Source: Oppiella nova (Eukaryota; Arthropoda; Arachnida; Sarcoptiformes; Oppiidae). Taken from it: 36,643 bases of DNA. A model generated the notes under the pieces. It saw only the letters and a program-made list of their open reading frames with translations, searched no databases and was not told the origin of the DNA. Location: contig CAJPVJ010000137.1 in assembly GCA_905397405.1 (NCBI GenBank), forward strand, positions 1 through 36,643. The letters are read 5' to 3'. Both the position numbers and the translations under genes were made by a program. Shown one piece after another: positions 9,995 to 22,761 of this stretch. Positions within the stretch are counted from its first letter, which is position 1, and each line of letters opens with the position of its first letter.

Positions 9995-11712
9995 TACAAT
10001 TATAGCCAATAATTATAATTAAGGGTATAATATGAATACACAATAAATTTCTCTCAGCAATATAAATATAAGATAAAAATATTATTTATATTATTTGTTA
10101 GGCGACTGTCTATGCATTCAAATATGCTTTACTATAATAAATAATTAGCAAGAATTCAATACATAACAAGTGACTATTACTAGTATAATATATATATATT
10201 ATATATCTATTATATTTTGTTGTTATAGTAGATTGCATTTAAATATATAATTATAAGACTTTATTTTCTAGCATATATTTATCATTTTAATTATATAAGA
10301 GAAATGACATAAATTATTAATTAAGAGAAATTATATCTATTTTATGTATACACATAGAGAAAATAATATTTCTAAAACATTAAACACTTTATGATAGCTG
10401 AGAAAACAAATGATATCTTTATTATGAAACTTTGTATTAATAATTTAAATACACACTCTTTGAGCTCTCATTTATTATTACATTTTTATTAATTATAACT
10501 TTTTTGTGACAAAAATTTTGATTTATTAGTTTTAATTATAGTTTTTATTTAATGCATAACAAGAGGTTTGACTTCATCTCTGCGTTCAATCCATTCATTC
10601 ATTTCACGCATTAATTATGTATCAGAAGTATAAGAGTGGAGAACAACACTAAAAAATAGGATATAATTAATAAATCAAAAACTATCGCAAACTCTTATAT
10701 CATGAGTGAAAATGTGTCTAAAAGTTTGGTGTGAAGTACTGATAGCCTGCATAAGACAATTCAATTTAGGGCTTAATTTATTCCTCAGTATATGTATAGC
10801 ACCAGAAGGAGAGGCTATAAAATTCAATTCTTCACACATACCCAGCCATACATCTCTATGGCACTAGTAGTCAAGCCATATATCTATCCGGTGCTCTGCT
10901 CTGAATATTATTGAAAATTATTATATTATATAATATATTAGTGTTTGTCAGCAAAAGTTATTAATGCATACATGGGTTGAGCCGTTAGACTATAATGAAC
11001 GGGAAAGACAGCGAAAAAATCCTTTCCATTGTTTATTGAACTAAAAAACTCAATGAATCTCTCACTCAATGTTTTGAGAAATTTCCATATATTTAATGCC
11101 AGCGAAACTTATTTTGCATATTAAAGCATATGAATTGCGGTTCAAATGTATTCAATCTATTGCCTTAACATTAGGTTACAGTTCTTCAGTAATTGAATGA
11201 ATGAATTACACATAACCGACACATTATAGACAATGGCCCCTACATTTCCATACCGTTCCCCATCCATAGCTTTTTATTAGTGAAGCCTGAAATGAGTGGC
11301 CCTTATATTAGGGAAATATTTTTCAATTTGAAAGTTCTGTCACTTTTTTGCTCAATGTCTCTTAATTTTTATATTAAAAATCAATGATTTCTATGAAATG
11401 AAGTTTTTCTGTTGAGAGCCAATGAATTGAGAGATCAAAAGGAAAAATAATTGACCGGATTTTGGACGTGTTTTGTCCTCCAATACAGTACAATATAATT
11501 GATTCATACGTTAATTTCCATATTATGCTAAAAAACTTTGTGTTAGTAATGAATGGAAGCGAGAAAACAGGAAAAATCTGTTCACTTTCATCACAAACAC
11601 TCTTTTGTTATTATGAATAATATTTGTGACCAAAAAAGTATACAAAACTCCCAAAATATTTTTTGTATGCAAATCATATGAACGCACACGGCTTTTGCCT
11701 TAATTTAGTAGT

Positions 11713-11714
<2 letters not shown>
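9995..11714. other. Very AT-rich non-coding DNA
   Basis: From about 10001 to 10560 the sequence is almost entirely A and T, including a TA-rich palindromic patch near 10185-10215. No gene or RNA is seen. An AT-rich patch of this kind could be a matrix-attachment or origin-like region, but nothing specific supports that. Confidence 0.5.

Positions 11715-11746
<32 letters not shown>
11715..11746. repeat. (CT)16 microsatellite
   Basis: This is a perfect CT run of 32 nt. Confidence 0.97.
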
Positions 11747-11747
<1 letters not shown>

Positions 11748-14700
11748 ACAATATTCATAAAATAAATTCAAATACAGTGTTGTCTTCATTCAAATTCTAG
11801 ACCTCATGTGTCGTACGACTCGTGGCTCTGAATACTGTGTCCATTCATTGACTGAATAGAGCTCTGCATTAGTTATTCAATTGTAAATTCAGTTAACTAT
11901 TGATTGATTGTGACGTTTACTGATGTTGTCTTCAGATTACTTGTTTGTGATTAAAGTCTTTGACAGAAATGATTGCATTTCACTCGCAAATACTAACTAT
12001 GTTTTCACTAATTAATCGATTGCCTGAATCTCATTAAACATTAATCCCAATGAAAATCGATTGCTTTACTAAACATAATCCTTTAATTGATATTAAATTT
12101 TGTTAGAAAACTGAATTATAAGCAAATTCAAAACCAAAAGTTTTTATATAACTTAATCGTATGAATAAATTTGCAACAGATTTGCATAAAATATAACAAT
12201 ATTAATATATGTGTATGGAGTATTTATATTTTATAACTAAATATTTAGATTTTAGTAAATATATTTTAGTAAGCATATTTTATCGCATTATTTGTAATTC
12301 TCTAAAATGTATTTATAATACAAACAAAATAAAGATTTATTTTCTCAAATCATTTCCTAATCCTTTGCTTTCGTAGTTACTATAATATATCAATTTTTAC
12401 AAAAGCTTTAATATTAAACTTGTTTTTTATTTAAATATGGAAAATGTGAATCTCATTATAAATATTGTCATATTTTCGTACGACAGAGACTATGAGATAA
12501 ATCCTATTTTGTCGAGAAAAGTAAAGTGCCTTTTCTTTAGAGGAAAGTTATGTCTATTTTGCATGTCTTTCATCTGGGAAACTGAGTCAACATAGATAGC
12601 AAACATAGAGACAGTTGTGAGTGGAGTATGTATTTGGGAAGTGAATGCAAAAAACTTTTATTAGATATGATTCTTACGCTCCTATTTGTGATCCATTACT
12701 TCCATTGAAAAGCTTACGAGAGATTAACTCAAAAATGTTTGCAAATTTTGAGCAAAAAGTTTGTGAGACTTAAGTGATGTGTTGTATAAGTTATGGGAGA
12801 GAGAAATGTTGGGCACAAAATTAGCCCTTACATACAGTATCGATAGACATAACGTTTGACACATACATTATATACATTATAAACATGTTGTTTATATTAA
12901 GTGGTGACTTGTTTTGCAATTGACATCCCAGAGGCTGACAGACCAGAGGTTGAAAATACACACGTATTTTAAAACACGTATATCTTATGTGCAAAAAATA
13001 TGTCTGTTTTATAATAACGGTTTGCGTGGAAAAATGTTTGTTATGTATGTTGTGTTTGGGGGCTATTTTACATCACATATGCCTTGCACTGTATGTCGAG
13101 CTCAGGGAGATTGACACCACTGTAGGCTTTAAAGCAAAAAATGTCTACAAATATCTGCCAATGAGTGGAATGTCCTGTGGATCTCATTCATGCATATCTT
13201 CAGAAACCATTTAGTGAAGCACTTGGCGTCTGGTTTTCACATCACAAGTCAGTTGTAAGCTTTGAGACCCCCTTCCCTCTCAACTGATAGCCTTCGCGAA
13301 ACACATTTCTAACCGAAAACCTATTGACGGCATATACTTAGCGCTGACTAACAATCGTTAGAAACTTTTTTCCAAACACTCATCGATCTGATCGTCATTT
13401 TTCTAACACTTTAATAACTGGTTTGCATTTCAAACACCACTAACAGGTAGTCCCGGGTCCTGAAGGACTCCCTGAGTTATGGGCAAAATCTGTTCACTGC
13501 ATACATGTCTGTAGCCCTTATTAGCACCGTTAGTGGGACCGACTGTTTAGCACCTGAAACGTAACCTTTTGTTGCACTCGGAGTCGAGTCAGACATACCT
13601 ACGAGACGTTAATTTACGGCACAAAACCTGTAATTTCTGGTACTTTGAGCGCATCTTTCGCTTTGTGTTCATAACAAATGACTTTCAAACCGTAAGCGCC
13701 CGGAAAAGGCATTTAAAATCTCACTATATTTTGCAGTTATTTCACACCAAAGCGAAAGAGTACAGCAATTAATCACTTGAAGAAAGAAAAAGTGTTATTA
13801 ACTCTTGAATATAGACGATATATCTGTCTCTCTGGGAAAAGCTATCAATAATAGTATTTAAAAATTATTAATCTTTTTCTGAGTCCAACACACGAGAAAT
13901 TATCTGAATTTTTGTTATGCTTTTTAAGTGCTGTAATAGTCTGAGAAAAATATTTTTGCGATTTTATTGACCATTCGTTTTGATCCCAAAATTCTTGTCT
14001 ATTCAGCAGTCGATTGGGTTTTATATTTATTGTCCGACAAAAAAGAGTTTTATGTACTAAACATGTAGTAAAAGAGATGACCACAAAAACATCATAAATA
14101 AAAAATATAACAACAAATACTTTATTAGTTTTCTTTTTATGTATTAATAGATTTGATATAAAGAATAGGAAATATTTGTTGTTATTTGGCAAATGCAATC
14201 CAGTCGTGGTTTGTGTTTTGTGGCACAAACAATAACTTATGGCCACAAATACGAGAGAATCTTATTATCGCACACAAAAATTTCTGTACTTATAATAACT
14301 AATATTACAAATAAATAATACCAACAAATGAGATGAGAGAGCAATCAGTATCTCAATGGAGATGCAGTGCTATAGACATGAAGTAGTGATGGAAACAAAT
14401 TTTTTAGCCCCCAATCAGTTCCCTTCGCTATCTCTCTCGCACTCCAGTCGTGTATCTCTCGGGACATGAGAACCACTTTAGGGGGAGATATCTATTACAC
14501 CAAACCCTCAATACATATACAGATCAGTTGGTCTTATATTAAGAAACACTTCTCTCTCCCCCTCTCCCCTCCCGTTGTATGACTTCTCTAGACTACAAAA
14601 CGCGAGTATTTGTGGTCTCTTTTAAGCGAAGTCTTGTTCATCACTACTACCACTCTATCTCTCTATAACTCGACCGCAAATCTAAACTGAAAATCGTATG

Positions 14701-15947
14701 AATGTTTCAGTTGTTGTTGACATTAGGAGATGTAGTTCTTATGGCAGAGGCATTAGTTGCCATTCACTTCAGCATCGCTTCATTGGCTAATAAGTAATAT
14801 TGTAGTCAAAGTCTGAACGCTAATTGACTTTTTTCTTTCCCTTTTTCTATTATATGTGTCTCTAATTTGAAGCCAACGCTATGTCGCCTTCAATACAAGG
14901 CATACGATCCCAAGTGATGCCAATTCTGTGTAATTAAATGAGACAACAGAATGAGAGACAAAAACACTGTTCCCGTGCTCTCAGACTAACACTGTTTGCG
15001 ATTAACTTTTAATATCTTATCAATAATTACATACGGATTCACTGTCTCCTGGAAAACGGTGTCTTATTTTTAAATAAATAAATCTTTTTCACATAAATAA
15101 TACATAAGATTTTTATGTAACATAAGAATTATCTGATTTATATAACATGGGAGTGAGACAAAGTCACATACAAGAAATTATAGTGAACCCAATTATATCA
15201 TAGTTTGTAAGATTGTCGACTAAATTATGTTTTACTTCAGATGCATGGATAAGAATCTGACATTTCCTTTGATTCGCTCACTTTTACTACATTTTCTCCA
15301 TCAGTAAGTCTTGTATTTCATATTCTGCATAATAAAAGGACACAAATTATCTGTGCTCTCAGCCCTGGCCTCCCAATCCTCGCTGACTAACTCGTAAACT
15401 TAAAACATTTTTACTGAAAAAAGTTTTAACTTCCTATAGAAATATGAGACATACATTTTGAGGACATAGACACGCAAACAGTATACAAAGTGTACCCGAA
15501 GTTCATATACTTTCTCTTATAGACATACTTATGGTCTTATTTGAAACTTATTTTATATGTCTTATAAGTCTACATAAAAAATATTTTCGAGTTTTAGTGC
15601 AGCTCTAGTTAGTAAGTATAAGAAAGACTTAAAATAACTTTAATCACTAATAAAGTTAACCCAAACATGAAAACCATACGACACTAACGAGACCTCTAAG
15701 AAGATATATCAGTGGAAGTGCTTAACACATATGACTGTAAAATATATTATTTGAATAAATGGAGAGAAACTCTTAAACTCTTTTGGAAATAAAAAAGTTT
15801 TGCAAAAAGAAAAATAATAAATCGATTTAATAGTTTACATGTGAAACTCGAAACAAACATTTTCTGTATTATGTTTTATAATACTGTGCTATAATGGATG
15901 GAAAAGAAAAAATTAATAATAAATTTCCACTTATAATAGACTCTCAA
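11747..15947. other. Long gene-free stretch, mostly AT-rich
   Basis: I see no supportable gene in these 4.2 kb. Sub-areas are strong AT bias at 12101-12440, a less AT-rich patch at 13080-13620, and loose pyrimidine-rich clusters at 14428-14462 and 14550-14574 that are not perfect microsatellites. Frames at 12914-13114, 12987-13214, 13569-13772 and 13845-14246 (minus) carry no domain. The last is low complexity (I, F, K, N, T rich). Confidence 0.5.
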
Positions 15948-17309
15948 AACATTTGTATTGTTCTGTAAAACAATAAATATTTTTTGATTATTTTAATGTC
16001 TATTGCAATATAATTGGCCATAAATTCACTCATGAATTGCTTTTATATAATAAAGACGTGTTTGCATTACAGCTCGCTGTCTGGGATTCATAACATAATA
16101 GTTATATAAAAATTGTATAATAAATGGTTGGAGCACTTGGATGGGAATGGTAGGTCTGAAAGTATTAAATAACTGAAATAAATTCATTTGATGTAAGAAA
16201 ACACAACTCAAACAAATGATAGCCTTCTCAACGAGCGGTATATGTATTCCTTAACCAATGTTTTTGTTGATTTGTTGTGCCTTTCGATGCCTTCAAACCA
16301 TATTTGCATTCAAGTGACCAAAAGTGGTTTTGTTGTCTGCAATGAATTCAATTATAAAAAGGCATCGACTGGAGGCCTAAAATCGGGAATAAGTCACCGG
16401 AAACCAGAATAACAGTGCGTTTGGATGCAGTCATCGGGGGATTCGCTGCAAACGTTTGCCTCAATAAATGCTGTACTCTATTGTGTGTCCCAAACAGGGC
16501 CTCAAAACACAATGTATGGCAAATAAAATCCTTTGGGGGACTGGGATGCAGGCGAAAGAGGCTGTGAGTGTATGAGTGGTTGTGTGCGACAGGAGTGTTG
16601 GCTTATTTAGGGCCTCGGCTTTGGTTACTTAGATAACATTTGTATTGTTCTGTAAAACAATAAATATTTTTTGATTATTTTAATGTCTATTGCAATATAA
16701 TTGGCCATAAATTCACTCATGAATTGCTTTTATATAATAAAGACGTGTTTGCATTACAGCTCGATGTCTAGGATTCATAACATAATAGTTATATAAAAAT
16801 TGTATAATAAATGGTTGGAGCACTTGGATGGGAATGGTATTAAATAACTGAAATAAATTCATTTGATGTAAGAAAACACAACTCAAACAAATGATAGCCT
16901 TCTCAACGAGCGGTATATGTATTCCTTAAGCAATGTTTTTGTTGATGTGTTGTGCCTTTCGATGCCTTCAAAGCATATTTGCATTCAAGTGACCAAAAGT
17001 GGTTTTGTTGTCTGCAATGAATTCAATTATAAAAAGGCATCGACTGGAGGCCTAAAACCGGGAATAAGTCACCGGAAACCAGAATAACAGTGCGTTTGGA
17101 TGCAGTCATCGGGGGATTCGCTGCAAACGTTTGCCTCAATAAATGCTGTACTCTATTGTGTGTCCCAAACAGGGCCTCAAAATACAATGTATGGCAAATA
17201 AAATCCTTTGGGGGACTGGGATGCAGGCGAAAGAGGCTGTGAGTGTATGAGTGGTTGTGTGCGACAGGAGTGTTGGCTTATTTAGGGCCTCGGCTTTGGT
17301 TACTTAGAT
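15948..17309. repeat. Tandem duplication, 687-bp and 675-bp copies
   Basis: Copy 1 is 15948-16634 and copy 2 is 16635-17309, directly abutting with AA shared at the junction. They differ by about seven substitutions and by a 12-bp segment (16153-16164) present only in copy 1 and flanked by TA. The right half of each unit is less AT-rich and looks like ordinary unique DNA, with the word GGGGGATTCGCTGCAAACG and a run ending TTTGGGGGACTGGGATG. No frame in the unit is open for a plausible protein. It could be a real local duplication of a regulatory region or two haplotypes placed in series. Confidence 0.93.
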
Positions 17310-17937
17310 AATTGAACGACAAAAACCTAATGACTTAAGACTTTATTTTTGTGTCCATTCACTGCACTCATCGAAATTCTGCACAGAATTGTCGTACAAT
17401 TGAAATATAAGATTTCAATTCAATAAATGAAATAAAGTTTTTTGAAACTCTACTCCACGATAATAATAGCTTTTCATACGCCAAGTTGTATTGATTAAAA
17501 CGCCCGGACTTTTCCCTTTTCATATGATGTAAGGCTATTGTGATGAAAATAATTTAATCTCTATTTCAGGGCTAATCTTAACGCTAATACATAAATCAGT
17601 GTTAAGTTATAAACACATAGGAAAGGGCTGTATATAACAGGTCTGTGCGTTTGATTAGAGAGAGAAAGTGAGAAAAGTATCGATTATTTGCAGTTAATTA
17701 TAGGACTAATAAATCACTTGTTCTTCAAAATGTAAATTAAGTCAAACATTAATTAAAAGTCTTAAGTTTTCATAGTGTTTGGCACTCAGTTTATGGTATG
17801 TGTCAATCGATAAAAAAATATATGCGGCACTTCCTATCTGATAGCAAAACACATACACTATAACTGTTAAAACAATAATCAAACGAAAGCCATAATTCAC
17901 GTGAAGTTTTGCAAACACACAAAGACTGTCATTGATT
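17310..17937. other. Non-coding DNA
   Basis: Nothing identifiable is present except a consensus E-box CACGTG at 17898-17903 and a short purine patch (GAGAGAGAAAG) near 17657. Confidence 0.45.
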
Positions 17938-18193
17938 AGAAAGTGATTAAAAATATAAATTTAGTTTTTGCTCGAAATTAAACAGGAGTACATTGTATAC
18001 AAATATTTATAGAGATTTCTCCCATTAATTAAGACATTTAACATTAAAAATAATAATTAGATTAAAGAAAGTGATTAAAAATATAAATTTAGTTTTTGCT
18101 CGAAATTAAACAGGAGTACATTGTATACAAATATTTATAGAGATTTCTCCCATTAATTAAGACATTTAACATTAAAAATAATAATTAGATTAA
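17938..18193. repeat. Perfect 128-bp tandem duplication
   Basis: Copy 1 at 17938-18065 and copy 2 at 18066-18193 agree at all 128 positions. Identity ends at 17937 (t versus a) and 18066 (a versus g). The unit is unrelated to the other period-128 duplications, which is the main reason to suspect an assembly origin. Confidence 0.92.
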
Positions 18194-19398
18194 GACGACT
18201 AACACAACACTTATTAAAGTAAACTATTTATATTTGCAGTGAAAGTCTTTCGCAGATTATCACGAAATATCAAAACTTATTTATTACAAAATATTTTTGT
18301 GCTTTTCTTTTGTCTTTTTCATAAGCAATGCATTTCAGGTGTGACTCGCAATCCGCGACAGAATATTCTGTGTATTTATTCTTCATTTTTCGACTCCAAT
18401 GATAAGCTCGGAATCCCAGGTCTTATGAGAATCTCTTTCTGTTTCATATTATTCTCTGTTTATATCCCTTTCGATGCAATCATTTATCAAATGTTACTTA
18501 TAATACGATATATTTTGATTTTTATACCAAAAAATCATTGACACTATCAATACAGTTAGGAATACCAAACGAATAGTAGGAATATGTTTCTGTAATTTAA
18601 TTCCCGTCAAAATCTTATTTATATATTTTAAATACGATTTGTTGCACACCTTTTGTCTAAAATATTTTTTCACTGTCGGGGATGAGCTTTTGAAAAGTAT
18701 AGTAAAAACTAGATTTAAAGTCAACAGAAGTTTTCATTTCGCTTTTTTGTACTTTGCACTCCCTTTCCCTTTAATATTACATTTTTACCATAAAATCAAT
18801 AAATACTATTCAGCGAAAAAAGTGTGAAAAATTTTCCGATTTATTATATTTACAGATTGTATTGCATTGTGTTTTTTCTGCCTTTTATATATCAAAATTC
18901 AAAGCAAAAAACTTACTGCACTTTTCTCTATGCCTTTACTTTTGATGTAATTTCCACGGCTTTAGTTAAATCTGTAAGAAAATAAGAAAATATCAATATT
19001 TAGATCTTTTGTGTAATTTTTTTGTGAACAGAAAATGTATATATCTTTGCTTTCAGTCACACAAATGTCACATAAAATATACATTAATATGATTTTCGTT
19101 AAAATTCATTTGTGAGCGCAAATAGAGTGTAAGACTAACGCATAGCCCAAACAAAACACCTTTTATACCGAATAAGCGTTTTATGCGATAATATGTTAAA
19201 CAAACGAAAAATTAAAAACTTCTCATTTGCAACAACTTTTTATTATACGCATGCATTAAATTACAGATAAAACTTTGGCCAAAAACACTAATTATAATCA
19301 CAAAAGTTTAAGCAATTATTGCATTTGAGTTATTATGAGATAATAATTTATAGCACACAAAATATCTCAACGTTTGGAAAATAGGAGTTTAGTATTGA

Positions 19399-19432
<34 letters not shown>

Positions 19433-20570
19433 GTATAGCTATTCGAGAGTGAAAATGCAATAATAAAACAAAAGGTTCATTAGTTTAATGCTCTCGTCTT
19501 TTCGCTGATTTGCATTTCTCGCCTATAATTAAAGACTTACTCTTTCCCTCTGATATACACTTTAATGCCATTCAATTGCATATTCTGTGCTCACATTCAG
19601 TGCCCCTATCCGTCAATTTATTGTCTAAATTATACGTTTCGTTATTAAAGTACTACTTCTATGGCTGAGAGTATTATATATACGGAAAAAATCAATTTTA
19701 AAATTCTTATAAGTATTTACGAAATAAAAATGTATAAACTTTTGTGTGCGCTATAAATATCAAGTTAAATTATCTCGTATTAACCGAACGGGTAGTAAAT
19801 ATGTCTATTGGGGTGGAGTTAATAGTCTTTATTAGTTGGCTATTCATCATTGAATCCGCAGCCAAAGTGTCGCACCGGGAGTGTGAGAGTGGATCTGTAT
19901 TTAGATGCGTTGGGCACAGACAGGGAGGACCAGTCGCTGCCTGTATTTCGGCCTAAATTTGAGCCCAATTTGATTACTGCCAATGCCTTTGGGCACCCAT
20001 TCATACGATGATCGATTGGGCCCATACACTGACACTAAATTAGTTACTCTTAGTCTTTGATACCACACCTTATCTATGAATAAATCTTTGCTCATTTCAC
20101 TCATTCATACGATCGACTAAATTATGAATCGATTTGTTATATATTTTGTCAGATATTTGTTACATTCCGTATGCGCTCACAGACTAATAATTCATTAAAA
20201 AGTCATTTAAAATACAGTTATTTCTGTGTTTCAAATTCAATTTCACTCCATGTATGTGACTCATCCGCTATAATAGACTCAAATATATGGCATTTCGCGG
20301 ATCTCTTATATCATGCCATAGGTTTCGGCTCTTTTTAAATGAATTGCAGACAACGCCCTAATTCATAGGCAAAGGTGTCTCAATGGCACCGATATATACA
20401 CTACGGCTCGGCATCCAAATGCTTAATAATAGGCTTTGTTTAGTTTGGAAGCAAATTATTGTTATAATTGTGTTATAACTTAACGATATTATAGCCATCG
20501 ATAGCCTCCACTTCGAGCCAATCAATCAATTGCTTCCCTAATATCGATGGCGTCCGTCAGCTCCGGACTC

Positions 20571-20573
<3 letters not shown>
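18194..20573. other. Non-coding DNA with an AG tract
   Basis: Frames at 18239-18541 (plus), 18494-18724 (minus) and 19744-19956 (plus) have hydrophobic or low-complexity translations without domains. The third contains a hydrophobic run (GVELIVFISWLFI) but has no supporting context and is not called. Confidence 0.5.
19401..19429. repeat. (AG)14 microsatellite
   Basis: This is a pure AG run of 29 nt. Confidence 0.97.

Positions 20574-20605
<32 letters not shown>
20574..20605. repeat. (TC)16 microsatellite
   Basis: This is a pure TC run of 32 nt, 28 bp upstream of the double E-box palindrome. Confidence 0.97.
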
Positions 20606-20607
<2 letters not shown>

Positions 20608-20632
20608 CATGAGTCCTCCGTAACTCTCAAAC

Positions 20633-20655
20633 CACGTGTTTATGTAAAACACGTG
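20633..20655. promoter_or_regulatory. Palindromic pair of E-boxes
   Basis: CACGTGTTT at 20633-20641 and AAACACGTG at 20647-20655 form a perfect 9-bp inverted repeat around a 5-nt centre (ATGTA). Each arm contains the canonical bHLH E-box CACGTG, and the two boxes start 17 bp apart. Paired E-boxes are known targets of bHLH-PAS or Myc/Max-type dimers. That this site is functional is inference only, because no transcript start is identified nearby. Confidence 0.45.
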
Positions 20656-21227
20656 CAAAATATATTATAAATACAATACAATTAACATATGAATACAATT
20701 AATAGGCTGTTATGGCATCGGATGCGAGTGAGAGCTCTCCATCGCGTGAGGCTATGGATGGAAATGAATGGCTTTACTGTTGACTCGGAATCTGATTTTG
20801 TCGTTAAAATTAGTATCAATAAAATGAGACTCGGCTTTACATATGACTCATAACCAAATTTATTGACCACTCGTTTCACAACACGACTGCAAAAACACAA
20901 CAAAAAGCGTGGATTGTATTCATTATTAGTAGTGATTCCGTGTTTGTGTTCGTCTCTGACGGCGACCCACGCTCTGGACGTCAAGTCTATACACAAAAAG
21001 GCTTATATTTGCCGATTGTATGCAATGTTTCGTTTGGAATCGCTTTAATTGACTGAATAAGTGAATGAATTGACATGAATTGGGACGGACTGTCCATCTC
21101 TGCCTAATATGTGTCTACAAATTCACTGCCCGTTTCCACCGATTTATAAGAGTCGCTAACATTTTGCTCGTTATCTCCAAACTCTCTGTTAGTCTAACTT
21201 CTCTTACCATTGATGTTGTCTTTCAAT

Positions 21228-21231
<4 letters not shown>

Positions 21232-21269
<38 letters not shown>
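21232..21269. repeat. (TC)19 microsatellite
   Basis: This is a pure TC run of 38 nt followed by CACAG. That resembles a polypyrimidine tract plus splice acceptor, but the downstream frame is short and unconvincing, so no exon is called. Confidence 0.96.
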
Positions 21270-21271
<2 letters not shown>

Positions 21272-21406
21272 CAGCCTCTGGTCTTTGACTTCAAGACTAG
21301 AATCAAATCGATTTGAAGTTAGTCTTCGATTTTGTTGAGCTTTTATATGCATTTTCACGAAAATTTCTCTCAGTTTTTGCTTAACTGTGCTCTAACTGTA
21401 AGCTCT

Positions 21407-21416
21407 ACCAGTGCTC
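21407..21416 (+). other. Recurring word ACCAGTGCTC
   Basis: This is an exact copy of the decamer described at 5309-5318, 471 bp from another exact copy. Confidence 0.5.
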
Positions 21417-21877
21417 ACACTAACCGTGCATTTACTGATAAATTATACATATCTTGTCGGAGCTTTATATCGCTATCGCAAGACATTATCACAACTTTCA
21501 GTACATATAAACTCTACACAACTTTCACTCAAACTCTCTCTCCGGGTGTTTGTCCGCAGAATTTTTACTGATATTTATATACATATTATAATCTATTAAT
21601 AATGAATTTTGGGACACATTTACTGTGCGTTTGGTTCAAAAGGCAGCAGATTTTCTGTTCACTTCACGTATAATATTATTATTGCGAATATATTTTCAAA
21701 CTTCATGCGAAAGTGAGAGTAAATTTTTCTCAACTTATATTTGAATTCCTGTAATCGTATTATAAGCGAAAATAGAGGCAAACGTTTGCTTCTAAAGGCG
21801 TATAATTATCGCTAATAACCGGTTGAAGCCGTATGTGAGACGGCATTTAGATGGCCAGGTTTGGCCATTAATGTCAT

Positions 21878-21887
21878 ACCAGTGCTC
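21878..21887 (+). other. Recurring word ACCAGTGCTC
   Basis: This is an exact copy of the decamer, here followed by GAGC, which makes GCTCGAGC a small palindrome. Confidence 0.5.
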
Positions 21888-22188
21888 GAGCAGTACAGCT
21901 AAATGCATGGATAAAAATAGTACAAAAAGTGGGTAAAACACAGGGAGAACACCGAATTTAGTACACATCATGATGTGCATAGAGTACAACACAATGCATA
22001 CAGTGTATTGAACACAGAGTTTTGAGACTGAGATGTAGGTGCCGAACGGCATATGTATTTGTTGAGGTCATGTGCATGTGTTGCAAGTGATAAATTGATG
22101 GCGAGCACCGACACAAGCGATTCCTTTGACACTCTATTATATCTGTATTGCAAACAAATGATATGCTTTCAACTTAGCCTTAATTATT

Positions 22189-22190
<2 letters not shown>

Positions 22191-22221
<31 letters not shown>
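22191..22221. repeat. (CT)15 microsatellite
   Basis: This is a pure CT run of 31 nt that continues into a looser pyrimidine stretch up to about 22246. Confidence 0.96.
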
Positions 22222-22224
<3 letters not shown>

Positions 22225-22712
22225 TTCCTTTTCTCTCTGTCTCTACAAGGAATGTGTTGCAAAACAAACCAAAATGTAATTCATTTCTCTCTGTACTCAT
22301 AGACTCACGATTTCCTGATTCTAATTATTAACAAATATTTTGCATGAAATAGAAATGCAAAGAATTGTTTGTTAACTGAAGTCATGGACTATTCAGTCAT
22401 TAATTACTGTGTCTTGCAATCGATTCGTACGAACGCAGGGATAGGGAGAGAGAAATTGTGAGACAATCTGTGGCACAAACTAAACAACACAAAGTTTTGG
22501 TCCCAATATTTTCTCCATTCAATCTCACGATGTCTATGGCTGTCAGTGCACTACAAGTGCAGGGCTGGTGTCTAACGCTGTAAGCAAGCGTTTCGCCTAA
22601 ATTATATACAGACCCGTATTGAACGGCAACTAATGTCTAACGATATAATCAATTCGACATTTCGATTGGCAAGTCCTGTGTTAGAGCCTCTCAAACACTT
22701 TTCAGATAAAAC

Positions 22713-22716
<4 letters not shown>

Positions 22717-22755
<39 letters not shown>
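22717..22755. repeat. (CT)19 microsatellite
   Basis: This is a pure CT run of 39 nt. Confidence 0.97.

Positions 22756-22761
<6 letters not shown>

Larger units (their letters stand above)
20656..22190. other. Non-coding DNA with TC tract and recurring words
   Basis: No gene is recognised. Frames at 20682-20996 (minus), 20863-21048 and 21080-21316 (plus) and 21792-22052 (minus) lack domains, and the 21080 frame runs through a TC tract. The decamer ACCAGTGCTC occurs twice, at 21407-21416 and 21878-21887. CACAGGGA occurs at 21939-21946. Confidence 0.5.

Noticed and set aside
13845-14246. 133-codon minus-strand frame
   Set aside because: The translation is a low-complexity run of F, I, K, N and T. 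No homologous motif or splice context was found.
19744-19956. Frame with a hydrophobic segment, possible small membrane protein
   Set aside because: Only 70 codons, overlapped by two minus-strand frames, and no conservation or expression evidence can be seen from sequence alone.
21232-21274. Polypyrimidine tract plus CAG as a splice acceptor
   Set aside because: The tract is an ordinary TC microsatellite like 21 others, and the downstream frame is short with no matching donor or partner exon.
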